In this document: positions 1 to 12,888 of the stretch, piece by piece | How the letters are laid out: each line of letters opens with the position of its first letter | Position numbering within the stretch: position 1 is the first letter of the stretch | NCBI GenBank assembly: GCA_964036275.1 | Contig: OZ038434.1 | Location: forward strand, 580,560-644,559 | Direction of reading: 5' to 3' | Origin: Litoditis marina | Taxonomy: Eukaryota > Nematoda > Chromadorea > Rhabditida > Rhabditidae | Length of the DNA stretch: 64,000 nt | Position numbers and translations under genes: made by a program | The notes under the pieces: model-generated | What the model saw: only the letters and a program-made list of their open reading frames with translations | Told to the model about the DNA's origin: nothing | Database searches by the model: none

Positions 1-2801
1 TAATACCCTGCTGAATTAGGCTTGTGTTGTACGAACCAACAATGTAAATAGTCATTAGAGTTCAGTTTCAGAAACCCATTTGTAAATCGCGATGTGATGT
101 TTTATTCAGAGTCGGTAGGCCTTTCTCTATGATGATCTCTCTATTTTTAATTGTATTTTCTGAACTGTTGATACAATTTCATTTTATCAACTGGTATTTT
201 TTTTTTCATTCTGTAAATGAATACGTGGAACATCTGAACATTTTATTTGGTGTTATGACGTTATTGAATTATTGGAAATTTTCTCGAAATTCCCCAATAA
301 AGTTAATTTACAACTTCAGGTTCAATGAATGTGACATCTGCAGCACTTCGTTTGATATTATTGTTCGTGTGAGGGGGAATACATACTAAGAAATATAGGT
401 ATCTTAAACGAAGTTCAGTCCACACAAAGGTTACTGTTGATGTGCAAGCGACAAGGGCGTTTCTGTCGAGATTAGGGTTGTTAATAGACTAGCAAACACT
501 TTTTTTCGTTTCGCCAGTTCGAGTTTTCTGCTTCTTCTGACTCGTATGCTGATCGAATATATGATCCATGTTAAAGCAAACATTTCTTTTTCCCTTAATG
601 GTTGTTTGCGCGCCGCAGTCTTTTTCGAAGATCGCCATGACAAAGTCTGATGTCATATCGGGCGAGTTCAAACCCCCAAAAGGCTGGTTGCGTGCCCAAT
701 AACCCAATGATCTCTTCCACCTCTGCTTTCGCGTCGTTTACTGATCGTCAACGGTTTAATCGTTGGAATTAAAGAGATTGATGGGACAGCCCCATGATGT
801 TTACACTGATCGTGAGGACAACAGTCTGAGTCAAACGCAGAGATCACTTCGGAGATAACCGGAACGAAGCAATCGCTGACTGTTTTCAACAACATTGGTT
901 GATCGATGAAATAGAAAAATGTGTACGACTGTATAGAAACCAAGAAATAGCTTCAAATTAGAACTTAAAATCTAAAGCACCATGTTACCTAAACTATATT
1001 CTAATAAAACAGTTTGTGGTCGCCTAAGTATTCAGCTGAACATTTCTTGGTTTCTGTAATAATGCCGTATTCTTTTGTGACACACTTTGAAGTATGTCCT
1101 TTGCATTCTGTCTTTAGCTTCGAAAAAATTGTGAGAAATTTATATCGTACACAGGAGCTCACAAATGATGACGGTACCAGGATTACTCTTGTAAGGATAT
1201 ACTACTCGCAAAACTAAGTAAATTATGCGGAAGTGGGAATAGAACACTTGCACAGAAATCCGTCAGTAACACAGTGCCTAGAATAACAGAAAACGAGAAA
1301 AATATTCGTTCGCGAGTTCACACATGACACTCCACAATGATAACATTGGCGAACTGGAAGAAAAACAAAAGTACAGTTCACTGCTACGCGATCATTCAAT
1401 TTTATGCAATTTGACAGCATTCACCGATTGAAACAACGATTGTACCGGAAACATTTTGGACGGCAGCGTTTCCTTTAAGTGGTTAGCCTAGCGATTCTAG
1501 TGACTGGCAAGACTTCCAAAACATTTTCACAATTTACGTTGCGATACGTGGAACGCGGAACTTTTCATTTTGCTTCACAGCGTGTCAAAGAGGGTGAACA
1601 CGCTCGAGTTTTGCACCAGCACTCGACCGTACAAATCACCATTCCTTTTTTGCAGACTTGATTTTTGATTTCATGTAACTTTGGTTCGTTGGCTGGCGCA
1701 ACTTTTCACTCGATACTTCTCATAAATGATTGATGGTCCTGGCGCGATTATTTTGCGTGAACCGGTTTAGGGCAGTGTGGCGACCTACAGAGCTACAGAG
1801 ATCAGCGAACACTCAGAATCAGCGCAACTTACGATCAATGAAATATTATGGGCTGGTGTGGAAGTTTATTGCGAAATGCCACATTGCCATTCACGTAATC
1901 AAACCAACACAAAATGAAACTTGAGACATTCAGTTTTAAACTCCATGGCAAAAGTTTCGCAAAAGGAAATTCATTTTTGTAGTTCTTGAATAGAACATAT
2001 TTTCTTGAATTGGGCCCGAGAAAATATTGGACTATCTCGACGACTTCTTCAGCTAAGGCTGCTGTCACAGTGAAAACTTGCGAAGAGGTGTACATGGGAA
2101 GACAGAAGTATTGTATTCTATACTTCACACTCTAATTTTGTGATGATCAGCATGGTTAACGTGATGATCCACTTGCCTAACAGAGTAGATCAAAACCAAA
2201 TACGTTGGGCGTTTAGCTTTGTTTGGGCTTTATTTCACTGCAAAGTTTCCGAAGTTGGCGCCATTTGTGAGGAGTTGAAACAGAGACCATCGCGATCATG
2301 TCTGCACGGAGAGTACAGAGAGAAAAAGAGAGAGAAGAAGTAGAGACAAAAGACAGAGATAACTATTGAAATATCATGGGACTGGGTGGGACAAAAATAA
2401 CACTATAGAGAAAGAGAGAGACAGAAATAATGAAAGAGAAATAGAGAAAGAGAGAAAGGGAGGGGGGCTGCAGGAACAGATGAGCAGACCAATTTAGAGA
2501 GAACGAAAGCTTGAGAAAAGGTAGACGACCAACTGACAGTTCATTTCTGCTGAAACTCATACAGTATGAATGCAAAAAATTCGGTCCGTTTGAATCGCAT
2601 GAATGTTCTCGGAAAGTTATTTCCAAAACATTTTCGACAAGTTGAAGTTTCCGTTTGAAAACAGTCACAGGTAAGCTCTTATATGTACTGTAGCAGGCTC
2701 TGTAGTAATGAGGTCGACTGTATAGAACCTGACACTCGTGTATACATCCTATCTCTTCCCTCAGCGATTTAACTCTAGGACTGTCTCGCAATTCATGTGC
2801 T

Positions 2802-2942
<141 letters not shown>

Positions 2943-3255
2943 TATGTCTCGCTCCCTCTATGTCTCGCTCCCTCTATGTCTCTCTCTCTTCCTCTTTTTT
3001 ATTTTTTTCTGTTATTTCTTATAGTCGTCTGGGTTGATTCAAGACTGTAGCTTGATGGTATGTTTCGGAAATCGGTTGGTAATGGAAATGAATGGACATC
3101 GGCTATGGGGCATGTCGTCCTAAAATCTGAATAACAGAAACTTGTGTGGGTCTATTTCTCCTTTGCCGTAGATGTTCTTTCAAAGGTCCTTGGTTACTTC
3201 CGTGCTTCAGATCGTATGATTCTGTACGTCCAATTAGGGTAATAGGACAGTCATT

Positions 3256-3328
3256 GGTCAATCAAAACTCTTTGAGTTTCTGAGTTTTTTGGTCAATCAA
3301 AACTCTCTGAGTTTCTGAGTTTTTTTAC
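3256..3328. repeat. tandem direct repeat, about 37 bp x2
   Basis: The block GGTCAATCAAAACTCT followed by a GAGTTTCTGAGTTTTT tail appears twice in a row with one base difference. No function visible. Confidence 0.8.
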
Positions 3329-3724
3329 TGAGGGCTGAGTTTTTGATACGCTAGTTTGGTTTTAAAAATTATCGGTCGCTACCTTCCAACCACCGGCACG
3401 TACCATGTACTACAGTTACGGTATTGTAATTCGGTATGTCGCGGTACATAATTCGTGGAAAACAACTTAATTCCCACTCTTGCAACTGTGGTATGCGTGT
3501 TGTTTGCTAGGTAAAACGGGTAGAATGACAGTAATAGCTCTAAATATGGTGCCCCCACGTGACGCTCTTTCCATACATCGTCGAAATCAAAGTCTATCCG
3601 CTCTGAACCCTCCGCGAGACACATGATCTCTAACATGCTCTGACTATCATCGGCGCCCTAACCGTCTGGCGCCCTCCGCCGCCGCCACACTCTATCGGGA
3701 AGTGATCTCTGGTATAGTCCGGCA

Positions 3725-3733
3725 ATATAAAAG
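3725..3733 (+). promoter_or_regulatory. TATA box, possible promoter of carbonic anhydrase 1
   Basis: ATATAAAAG sits about 30-35 bases ahead of a TCAGT initiator-like site (near 3762). It lies about 1.07 kb ahead of the carbonic anhydrase ATG at 4794, so a 5'-UTR intron would be needed; an acceptor (cttctccag) ends near 4756. The link to that gene is inference. Confidence 0.45.
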
Positions 3734-4793
3734 GCAGCGGCTGACCCATGTTGTCATACATCAGTCCTTATTGCACAGATAGCACAAACTTCAGACCACT
3801 CTGCCTACTGTAGTTTCTTCTTCCCTCCCTCTCTCTCCTCTCTCTTTCCCTCTTTCTCTCTCTCTCTCTTCTTTTATCTTCTTTTCTCCTCATTCTATCT
3901 CTCTCCGTCTAACGAAAACATCTTCTGTTTCACACCGATTACATCTCACATTTTTTTAGTAAAATACTAAATCTGGTTCAGTAAATGAACAACATTTTGT
4001 CATGGAACTATTATGTCTGGAAATTTGCTAGGGAAGAAGAAAGGGAGAATAGTGCGAAGTGTGTAACAGAGAGATTGTTTATCAGCTGTCTTTATTTGCA
4101 TATATCTGTCTCTCTTCCCTCTATCTCTAGCTCTCTCTCTCTTGCTCCCTCCCATGTTTCCCACTAGTATTCGAAAAGTGACCCGGCCCATCCTATATGT
4201 TATCATTTATTTATTTCCAGGTTTCAAAACTTCCGCTAACAACCCAGCACAAAACAAAAACACACTTCGCTTCACAAAATGAGTGAGTTTGATTTCGTAG
4301 ACAACTTATTTCCGTGACAAATAGGCGCGGTTCGTTCTGTATATGAATGAGCCCTTTTTTAACGACGAATTACATTCGTTTCCCGCAAAGCAATAATTCA
4401 TGGTTAATACTTTTTTCACGAATAGATATTTTAGGTTGAGAATTGGAGAAAATATGTCCAGAAAATCACAAATTTCTATATGGGCTACGAAAAGTTTCTG
4501 AATTTCGTGGGAACCTCTATTATGACGTCACCGAGTAAGATATTGACAGCCGTGTGAGGCTGGCAACGAGCCAGCTGTTTGCCGCAGGCAATATTCGCCC
4601 CTCATCCCCTACCCCCTACCCCCTACTGAAATTAAAACTTTTAAGAAACCTTGCTGAATCCTTATTACGCCAATTTTCCAACAACAAAGTATAGAAAACG
4701 TGATTTCTGATCTAGCCACCCTCGATTAATCCGGCTTATTTGTACTGCTTCTCCAGTCCTTTTATTCTACCTAATCATATTTTTCCACTACAA

Positions 4794-7700
4794 ATGTCGG
4801 AACCGGGAACTAGCACTAAGCGTCCACCTAAACGTGCCCACAATGAGGATGAAAGCTCTGATCCGCCCAAAAAGTCGAAAAACTGCTCTGATTTGACTGA
4901 ACTAGGCGATGTAAAATGTTGTAGCTCCTCTTCTGTCATTTCAGCATGTGAGTTCGGGATCACACATCCAGAAACTAATATTAAATATGACATAGTCAGC
5001 AGTGGAATACTTCTGAATAAATACAAATATTCGATAGGGTTATAAATACGTGGTTATCCCTGTAACAGTGTTTGTTTCAGCCATCACCAAGCGCCAATCT
5101 CCCATTGACATCACCAGCGACATCGTATGCCACGACCCAGAACAATGCAAGGTAGACAAGCAGTACCTATCCAGAGTATAACATCCTATTCTGCGTCTCT
5201 CGTTCTTCACACTATTTTGCATAAGCCGATCATACCGTAGTGTTAGACGTTTTCGAAACAAAAGTGAGGAGCTCTCCGAAAACTTTATTTTGGAACCGTA
5301 AACCGACATTTTTATGCTATTTTCATTGATGTGTTTCAGGCGGATTCCCTGAATATCAACTACAGCATGGGAGACTGTTGCAGCGTGGTCACTTCCGATG
5401 GAGGATTCCAAGTTAACGTCACCGAGAGCTGCACCAGCAGTCAGTTTCCATTCTCTCCTTATCTCTTGGCACTTTTCGCTGAACACAAAACTTAATAACA
5501 CCATCCAAATGTCTTCACGACGACAAACATTAAAATATTACAATAGAATATTACACAAATTCAATTGTTGCAAAGTCAAAAGTCCTGTCAAGCTCACGTT
5601 ATTTGTTCTACAAAACTGTGCTTAAATAAACAAGCTCAACTAAGTGTGGCTAACGGGCAATTTCTCATGGTTCATCTGATGGTATTGTTGCAGGTTTCGC
5701 AGCCAACCACCTGGATGGGGACTTCCAGTTGGCCCAGTTCCACGCCCATTGGAGCCACGACGGTAGCTGCGGGTCGGAACACCTTCTCGACGGAAAGGCC
5801 CTCAGTGGAGAGGTAGGTCAAACAAACAAACAACAAAAAACAAGCAACAATAACAAGAAGCATAGGTTGCTTCTCCACGGTAACATATGTCTTTCCATTT
5901 TGGTAAATGTGACACTCCAATGATATAAAATCGGATGGTTACCATAACAACGAACAAGATCACGTTTAGTACGATCGTTTTAATAGGTCCACCTTTCAGG
6001 TTCACTTCGTGTTCTTCAACAAAAAGTACGGAACGTTCTGCAATGCATTCGAAAAAGAAGACGGTCTGGCTGTTCTTGGAGTCTTCCTCAAGGTTCGGTC
6101 GATTCCTATATAATGCACAATGTAGAATGTATTGATCTCGAATAATTGAGCTAGCTAGCGGCGAAACAGCAACTATACATCAGAAACAGAAGATTTCAAA
6201 AAGAAAACAGAGGTTGATCGTTGTAGTTTTGTCTTGAAACACAGCACAACAATCGAAATGCCTAAAATGCCTAGGAATCAAAGTACAAACACAGCACACG
6301 CGACCTGCATCGAGCTATATACTCATACTGCATTTTCAGGAGGGAAAACACTCGGACAACTACCAGCCCCTGTTCGATGCTATCAAGAAGGCGAAGGGTG
6401 GAGACAAGCCTGCCCCAATGCCAAACAACTTCGTTCTGGAGCAACTTCTCCCCGCACCTGGTGAGTATAAACCAAATACACTGGCAAGCATAAGGTACAC
6501 AGAGAGTTGGATATGTCACACTCAAATGAAAACTGTTTGGAAAACTGTTTGATGAACATGTCTTTTCCGTTTGCTAGTCAGTAGAAAAATAGCACGGAAA
6601 AGGAATCTTTTTAAAAATAATGAATAGGCGAAAAACGTATATTTGTGTGTTTGCAGAGGACCGCGAGTTCATAACCTACCCCGGTTCCCTGACAACTCCC
6701 CCCTTCTCAGAGAGTGTCATGTGGACTGTACTCATTCACCCCGTCGAAGTATCTAAAAGACAGGTTAGTTGGTTCGAAAAGAGATAGGACTGGTTCAAAT
6801 GCACAGTATGGCTACAGAGCATTCAAATGGTCATCATACATATTACCAACCGAAGTAGCGTATAGTGACTGGGAATTAGAGTGGTTAAGGAATTGAATTG
6901 AATTGGAATTGGAATTGAAAAGAATTGAAAACCAATTCCAAAGAATTGAATTGAATTGGTTTTTTTGTACAACCAATTCCAAAGAATTGAATTGAATTGG
7001 TTTTTGTGTAAAACCAATTTCTTAGAATTGAATTGAATTGGTTTTTTTGAAATCCAGAAAAATTAGAATTGAATTGAATTGGTTTTTTGAATATCAGCAA
7101 TAATATTTGGAATTGGTTTTGGAATTGGTTTTTTCAGCGTGGGAAAATTGTTTGTTTTCTGCTGTGTTCTATTCAATCTCAAGGCGGTAGTAGTGTTAAT
7201 AAACACAAAAACTGTTTTATGAACCGAATTGACAAAAAACTGCATCTAGAATTGGAATTGGAATTGATTTTTTTGAGAATTGGTCGGAATTGAATTGAAT
7301 TGAATTGGTTTTTTGGCGCCGGACAAGAATTGGAATTGAAATTTGGATATTTTTTGAGAATTGGTTGGAATTGGAATTGAATTGAATTGGTTTTGCGCCA
7401 TCGGAAAAGAATTGGAATTGAAATTCTGAGATTTTTTGAGAATTGGTTGGAATTGGAATTGAATTGAATTGGTTTTTCGGAATTGGTTAACCACTCTACT
7501 GGGAATACATTAGGCACTGTTCCGTTGTTCGGTGTCAATCAAACTTGGTTCATTTCTGCGTTGTCAAGGTCACTTGAATCCGCTATTACCCCAACATTTC
7601 TCACTAATACTTGCTTGTCTCTGAACTCTGTCGGACCAGTAACTCAGAAATTTATCGCGATCTGACTCCACAAGTTGTCTCGAAACTTCAAAAAAAAACG

Positions 7701-7849
7701 AAAACAAACAGATTGGTTTTTCTCTCCGGAATGTTGATTCTTTCTCCTTTCAGATGGATGTGCTGCGTACAATCGTATCTGCCAACTACCGCGACTGTCA
7801 GGATCTGTGCGGAAGGACGATCAAGTGCTCCAAGAGCCTGAGGGCATAA
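4794..7849 (+). CDS. alpha-carbonic anhydrase 1 (Cys-rich, basic N-terminal tail), 8 exons
   Basis: Zinc enzyme for reversible CO2 hydration. Exons with matching phases: 4794-4947, 5081-5151, 5340-5439, 5694-5812, 6000-6092, 6340-6460, 6657-6763, 7754-7849; 286 residues. Seen directly: RQSPIDI near residue 56, zinc ligands His125 and His127 in FHAHW, third ligand His150 in EVHF, Glu137 in SEH, and LTTPP with the catalytic-type Thr near 232. The family's usual N-terminal WGY...GP..W segment is missing. Instead there is a hydrophilic tail with two Lys/Arg-Pro clusters, resembling a bipartite nuclear signal, and no signal peptide. The usual proton-shuttle position (NGH in the family) reads DGG, so turnover may be slow. 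The C-terminus has a C-x3-C-x4-C pattern also seen in the convergent paralogue at 8654-11460. Intron 7 carries a minisatellite. Family call very sure; exon 1 less so. Confidence 0.9.
6893..7490. repeat. GGAATTG/AATTGAATTG minisatellite inside intron 7 of carbonic anhydrase 1
   Basis: Blocks of GAATTGAATTGGTTTTTTTG and GGAATTGGAATTG recur at irregular 40-70 base spacing through roughly 600 bases. The array accounts for most of this intron, which is much longer than the others in the gene. Confidence 0.9.
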
Positions 7850-8267
7850 ACAGCCCTTTAACCATGAGCACAATGCTCGCCATGTACACTTATATACATA
7901 GTTTTCGGCTGCTTTACTCAGAGTATTACCGTTTCCATTCCACAGTTATAGACTCATAGATCCCAGTTTAGAAATCAGAAATATCTATTGCCTAATATTA
8001 TCAGCCCTTGTCAAACGGTGTAGCTGAATGTTAAATGTTTTATAAGGTGGCTTACAGTTCGTACATTTTTATTTTGCAGATAAGTAAGTCACCTTCCACC
8101 TGTCACCCCAGATTTATGTATTACGAGCAATATTTGCGTGTCAACGTAGCACCGCCTTAGACTCAGTCAGTTCCTTGTTCTCATTTTCACAGTATTATTG
8201 CCCAGTGACCTGTTATTCTGTTTCACTCGGAACATTTATGATAACATATATTTATTATTGAGTAAGT

Positions 8268-8273
8268 AATAAA
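8268..8273 (+). terminator. polyadenylation signal AATAAA, probable for carbonic anhydrase 1
   Basis: AATAAA about 420 bases after the stop codon at 7849, the only good match on the plus strand in that interval. Confidence 0.45.
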
Positions 8274-8653
8274 CAAGTACTCATTTCTAGTTTCTACGTT
8301 CTAAAGCTACAGTACGCGGGGAACAAGAAAGACATACACATCACGTTGTTTGGAAAAAAAGGAGAAAGAGAGAGAGAGAAAGAGAGAGAAAGAGACAGAG
8401 AGAAAGAGACCAACAATAATTAACTAAAAGATGATTGGAGAGAGAACATCGAGTTCAATGTTTCAACCAGCACAAAAAGTTCAGAACAAAATTGCTCCAA
8501 ATAACTAAACAACTGAGAAAGCAACTGACCACTGGGATAAGGCCAAAGTGAGCCGGTTCACAATGATACAGGTTCTATATTTTCTATTTTTGTATCTCGT
8601 GTTGGCCCGTTTCCAATGACTATAATACTCCTAAACATTTTTTTCGAGCGAAT

Positions 8654-11460
8654 TCAACCAAATTTCTTCGAAGCAAATATTTTCCGTCCGCACAACTTCT
8701 GACATTCACGATTGTTTTCCGAACAGATTTGACGGAAGTGGAAAAACTGAAAAGTTTAGTTAGAAACAGACAACTGCTACAATTTCGAGATAAAGTAGCT
8801 CTCGTCATTACCATGTGTCTTATTGTATGGAAGGTTCTGACGATGTGATCAGTGAAGTACATCTTTTCGTCTCTTCTATTCTCTCGTAGGTCTTCAGTTT
8901 TTGAAAACTGCCAATGTCACATGACCAGTGATTGGAATGATCTGTGACATATTGTAAGTGGCTGAGCGCATGCAGTAGAGTAGAACTGCTCCCGTTGAAC
9001 GTGCTCTATTCTTTAAATGATATCTAAATCTCATTGTCAGATTTCAACTGTATAATATAGAACATTATCCGTAATACTCTTTAATATAATTTAACTCATC
9101 TATCTTTTTTTTCTTTCGTTATACCTGATTGGGTGACATTTCCAAATGGTCCAGAAGGACGGTCCAAACCACGCATTCTGTGTAAGGAGGAGTGGTCAAC
9201 GATCCTTCATAATGAAAATAGTCGGACCCTAGAAAGGGTAATATTGAATCAACAATATACCTGAACTACTTGAAATATGGAAGAGTGATGTATTCTCTTT
9301 GCCTTTTCTGTGACTCTAAGAAGATGATTTAAATTATTTTCCCAGGGTTTCAAAAAGTTGACCTATCGGTATCAATGACACTAACTCGAGTCACCTTGGT
9401 CACAAACTACATAGAAATGTAATCGAGGTAATATAATTGTAAAGGAGTGGGACCGCATATAAAAACACATACCTCTGATAATAGTACATATAACAATATA
9501 ATAATCTTTTACGGCAACTATTTCCGCCGTGTGTTACTTTATTCATATAATTACAACATTGATTACATTGTAGTATCCGTAGAGAGAGGGGTCCGTAGAA
9601 AGAAACTAGGCATGGGTGAGCTTTATTACCAGCTCATGCGGTCCGCCATAAAGATACCGCGCCGATTGGGATCGAACCATGGTGTTTGGAGTGCTAGCGC
9701 GCACACATACCAGTCGACCACCCGGCCCCACATAACTGTTCTTTGGACATGATCTTAAGTACAATAGTAAAGGTTGTAACGAACGAGTAGTTGTCGTTCG
9801 CTCTTGACACACGCCATAATCACAAACGTATTTTGAACTGGATTAGGCTAGGAACACAGGAAGGCATGGTTGGCTCGGATATAGCAAACCCTTTAGTGTT
9901 TCATATGAGAGCATACCGATCGGGATGAGTCTGGCCATATCGAGATCTTTGGATATGGGAACATCTTTTCCTTTCTGTAGGGCCTCCGTTATCAGGCCGG
10001 TCACATGACCGTAGTCAACATTGAACTCTCCTTCCTACAATACATATTTATTGATTTAATTATTGTATTTAGCTGAAATAAACAAAGTTGAAAAGATAAT
10101 CAAGTGTCTTGCCTCTGGCTAGATTCTGGCCACACTTGTTTCCAGTTCAGTACGTATACTTAAATATTCTGACTCCCCAATCCCACGAGCTTCTTTTTTG
10201 CGCTTTATTTCGCGACACCTATGTCCCGGTGGGATGTGAGAGGGAGTTTTTAGAAGATGCGGATTGAGATGAAAAACGGCCGGAATAATCATGATCACGG
10301 TCTTCACCCTCACATCTGTAACATCTGTTCCAGTAGGGAAATGGACGTACCTTTATGAATACCCCCACGACGGCCACTCCGTCTGGCTGATTCATGGCAT
10401 CATTCGCCGTCCCGTAGCTAGTATTCCAAAACACGAAATGAACCTGAACATCTATGAGATAGAACGGGAGTATTCAGGGTTAGCCTTTTCCAAAAACAAG
10501 CTCACACGATGTATACTAACCCATCCCGTTGTGTTTGTAGCTTGATCATCTCGTTTATCGATCGGAAAGTAGGGCGTGTAAATCAAACTACAACAAATAA
10601 TTGCTCATGGTAAATGTCTTCAACGAAGATGTCACATGATGTCACATAATTGACCTACTCGCTTGTATTGATTGATTTCCGTACCTCTCCCGCGTACGAT
10701 TGTCCGTCTACAGTATGCTCGGATCCGCAATCCGACGTCGCTGACCAGTGCGCGTGGAACTGCAGAAAACGGTACTCGCTGGGGAGGTGCGATCCGGTCA
10801 GGGCTGCAAAAAACTCTTGTCTGACAATCTGAAAAGTTCAACATTTCGAGATCGTATAATGAAGTGTTTGCTCATTCATTGAAAATAATTATACATTTGT
10901 GAAACAATGGCAATGTAAATGTCTTCTGAATCTCGTGAGGAGAGCTCATGATGAAGACGTACCCCATGAGATGAGCTCGCCAATCAGTAATCTACCTGTC
11001 TTGCTGTCCTCCTTCGCCAGTACCATCCAACCGTGTCCGGGAGTTATTCTCAGCTTGGCACAATCTCCACGTTCGTAGGTTAATTTCAAGGAGCCTACCT
11101 GTAGAAACACAACTCTCTACAGTGTCTAGTTCAAATCGAATTCAAACTATAACTTTACTCCAAAAAAATTTCCATATAAAAAGATAACTTCATAGGACTT
11201 CCTATGGTTGTCGAAATGTCCACCTCACTTGGTTTTTTCAGATTCACATTGCCTCTAGCTGATTGCTTGACTATTTTTCCAAGAGCGTCCAAGTACAGTG
11301 TGAACCGATTTTATGTTTTTTACCCGTTTCCGTGAGTTTTTGTTCAGTTCTAGTTTACCTGGCACTTCTGCTTGTCGAAGCAGAGTGTGTCTGTTTTGAT
11401 GTCAATTGGAGATTGTCGCGGAGCAATTTGGTGAAGAGACTCTAATAGAAGTCGGTACAT
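8654..11460 (-). CDS. alpha-carbonic anhydrase 2 (paralogue, convergent), 7 exons
   Basis: CO2 hydratase. Exons in reading order: 11460-11359, 11098-10996, about 10815-10685, 10443-10351, 10034-9917, 9228-9125, 8746-8654; about 247 residues. Seen: RQSPIDI, His89 and His91 in FHAHW, SEH, third zinc ligand His114 in EVHF, and LTTPP. Unlike paralogue 1 it keeps a His (about 56) in PGHGW at the proton-shuttle region. Intron positions match paralogue 1 where comparable (the 93-base exon is the same length in both), and the C-terminal C-x3-C motif is shared, so the two arose by duplication. The third exon is uncertain: the best acceptor (tttcag before 10828) is out of phase, while a weak one at 10815 restores the frame. 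The N-terminus may extend upstream, because the exon holding the ATG begins right after a ttgcag acceptor. Confidence 0.87.
9654..9728 (-). repeat. tRNA-like sequence (pseudo-tRNA or SINE head)
   Basis: Read on the minus strand it has an A-box-like GGTGGTCGACTGG and a B-box GGTTCGATCCC at tRNA spacing. The anticodon arm and acceptor stem do not pair convincingly. It lies in an intron of carbonic anhydrase 2. Confidence 0.55.
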
Positions 11461-12159
11461 ACTGCAAAGAAACACAGGTAATTTCTTTCCATTCAAGAAG
11501 GGAATAGGTCGTTTTCATAAATAACCCAAGCGTCTATAGTCGACATTGGTACTGACACTCTTACACTACGCATTCGAACCTCGCAGTGCCTGTTATATGG
11601 CGATAACTTCAACATTGTAATCGAATGTAAATGTTGTTCTAACATTTTCGATAACATTTACTAAACCGAACTGAAAGTTCAGTTTTCATACTGTTGCAGT
11701 GTGAATGAAAAAAAGCGAGTGTACTGTAGAAGACTCACTAGGAATGATGAGGACTATACGACAACTATTAGAACGAAAAAGCCTTTGACTGGTTCTAACT
11801 TTTTCATTTGCAAGTAGTTTTTGATCTTCAGAAACATCAAAAATGGGAATAATGTGTGTTGAAAAAGAGCCAATTTTGCATCAAACTAACAGGTTCGACG
11901 TGAATTTTAGCAGATATATGTGAAGTTAAAGGCCAATGAAACAATGACTGGGAATAAAAACGATAATTGAAGTCCCCAATGAGAGAGAGAAAGAGGAACA
12001 GAGACCGAGAGATAACCAGAGAGGAAGAGAGAGAGAGAGAACGAGAGAAAGAGAGTGAGATGCGGGGGGTAGTAGCGAGAGAGTTGAACCATAACGTACC
12101 ACGTGTTCAAACACAAAATTTGCAGTTATCCTATTCCGAAATTCAGTCAAATTTTCTAC

Positions 12160-12620
12160 GGTACAATCCGGAATCCGGATTATTCATCGATCTTGAAAAA
12201 CCGAATATTTCGGGTTTCGACTTTAGAACCATTTTGAAATTTCGAATCGATGCGATTTCGATTTTGGGTATGATCAGAAAAATCGGATTTTATCGGCTTT
12301 CGACGCCAAAAATGGAAATTTCGATTACCGACTTTTCTATCATGACGAAAAAGTTGAAATAGAAGTTTCAACTTTTTTAAGTTTGTAAACAACACACACA
12401 AACAGTTCTTAGGTCACCCTGAGGTCAATGTGTGTCTGAGAGTGAACTGAAGGATATGTAGCTCGAATAAGATCAAAACTCGAACATCGATTTCAAAATA
12501 TTTCGACTTTTTCGAGTTTCGATTTTGTGATTTTCACGAAATTTCGATTTTCGACTTTAAGATCGAAAATCGAAATTCAACTTTTTTCGACTTCAATTGG
12601 TTTTCGATTTGGATCTTAAC
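12160..12620. repeat. AATCGAAA/TTTCGATT-rich region
   Basis: TTTCGATT, AATCGAAA and close variants recur on both strands in two blocks (about 12160-12360 and 12480-12620) separated by ordinary sequence. The mix of both orientations suggests a degenerate inverted-repeat element. Confidence 0.6.
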
Positions 12621-12799
12621 AACCTTAGTTCTTCTATAAGGTTTTCTTAATTATGGTTTTCATGTTTATCCCACTGTTCCCAACGTCAACTTTTAGCATG
12701 TCTCTCCCCGTTGTGTTGCAATCATTTATGTTATCTTCTTTTCTTGTATATCACATGCTTGCATGTAAATGAAGCAATCAAAGAGAGGGAAATAGGGAG

Positions 12800-12802
12800 A
12801 GC

Positions 12803-12886
<84 letters not shown>
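12800..12886. repeat. (GA)n microsatellite
   Basis: About 40 GA dinucleotides with two or three interruptions. Confidence 0.95.
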
Positions 12887-12888
<2 letters not shown>

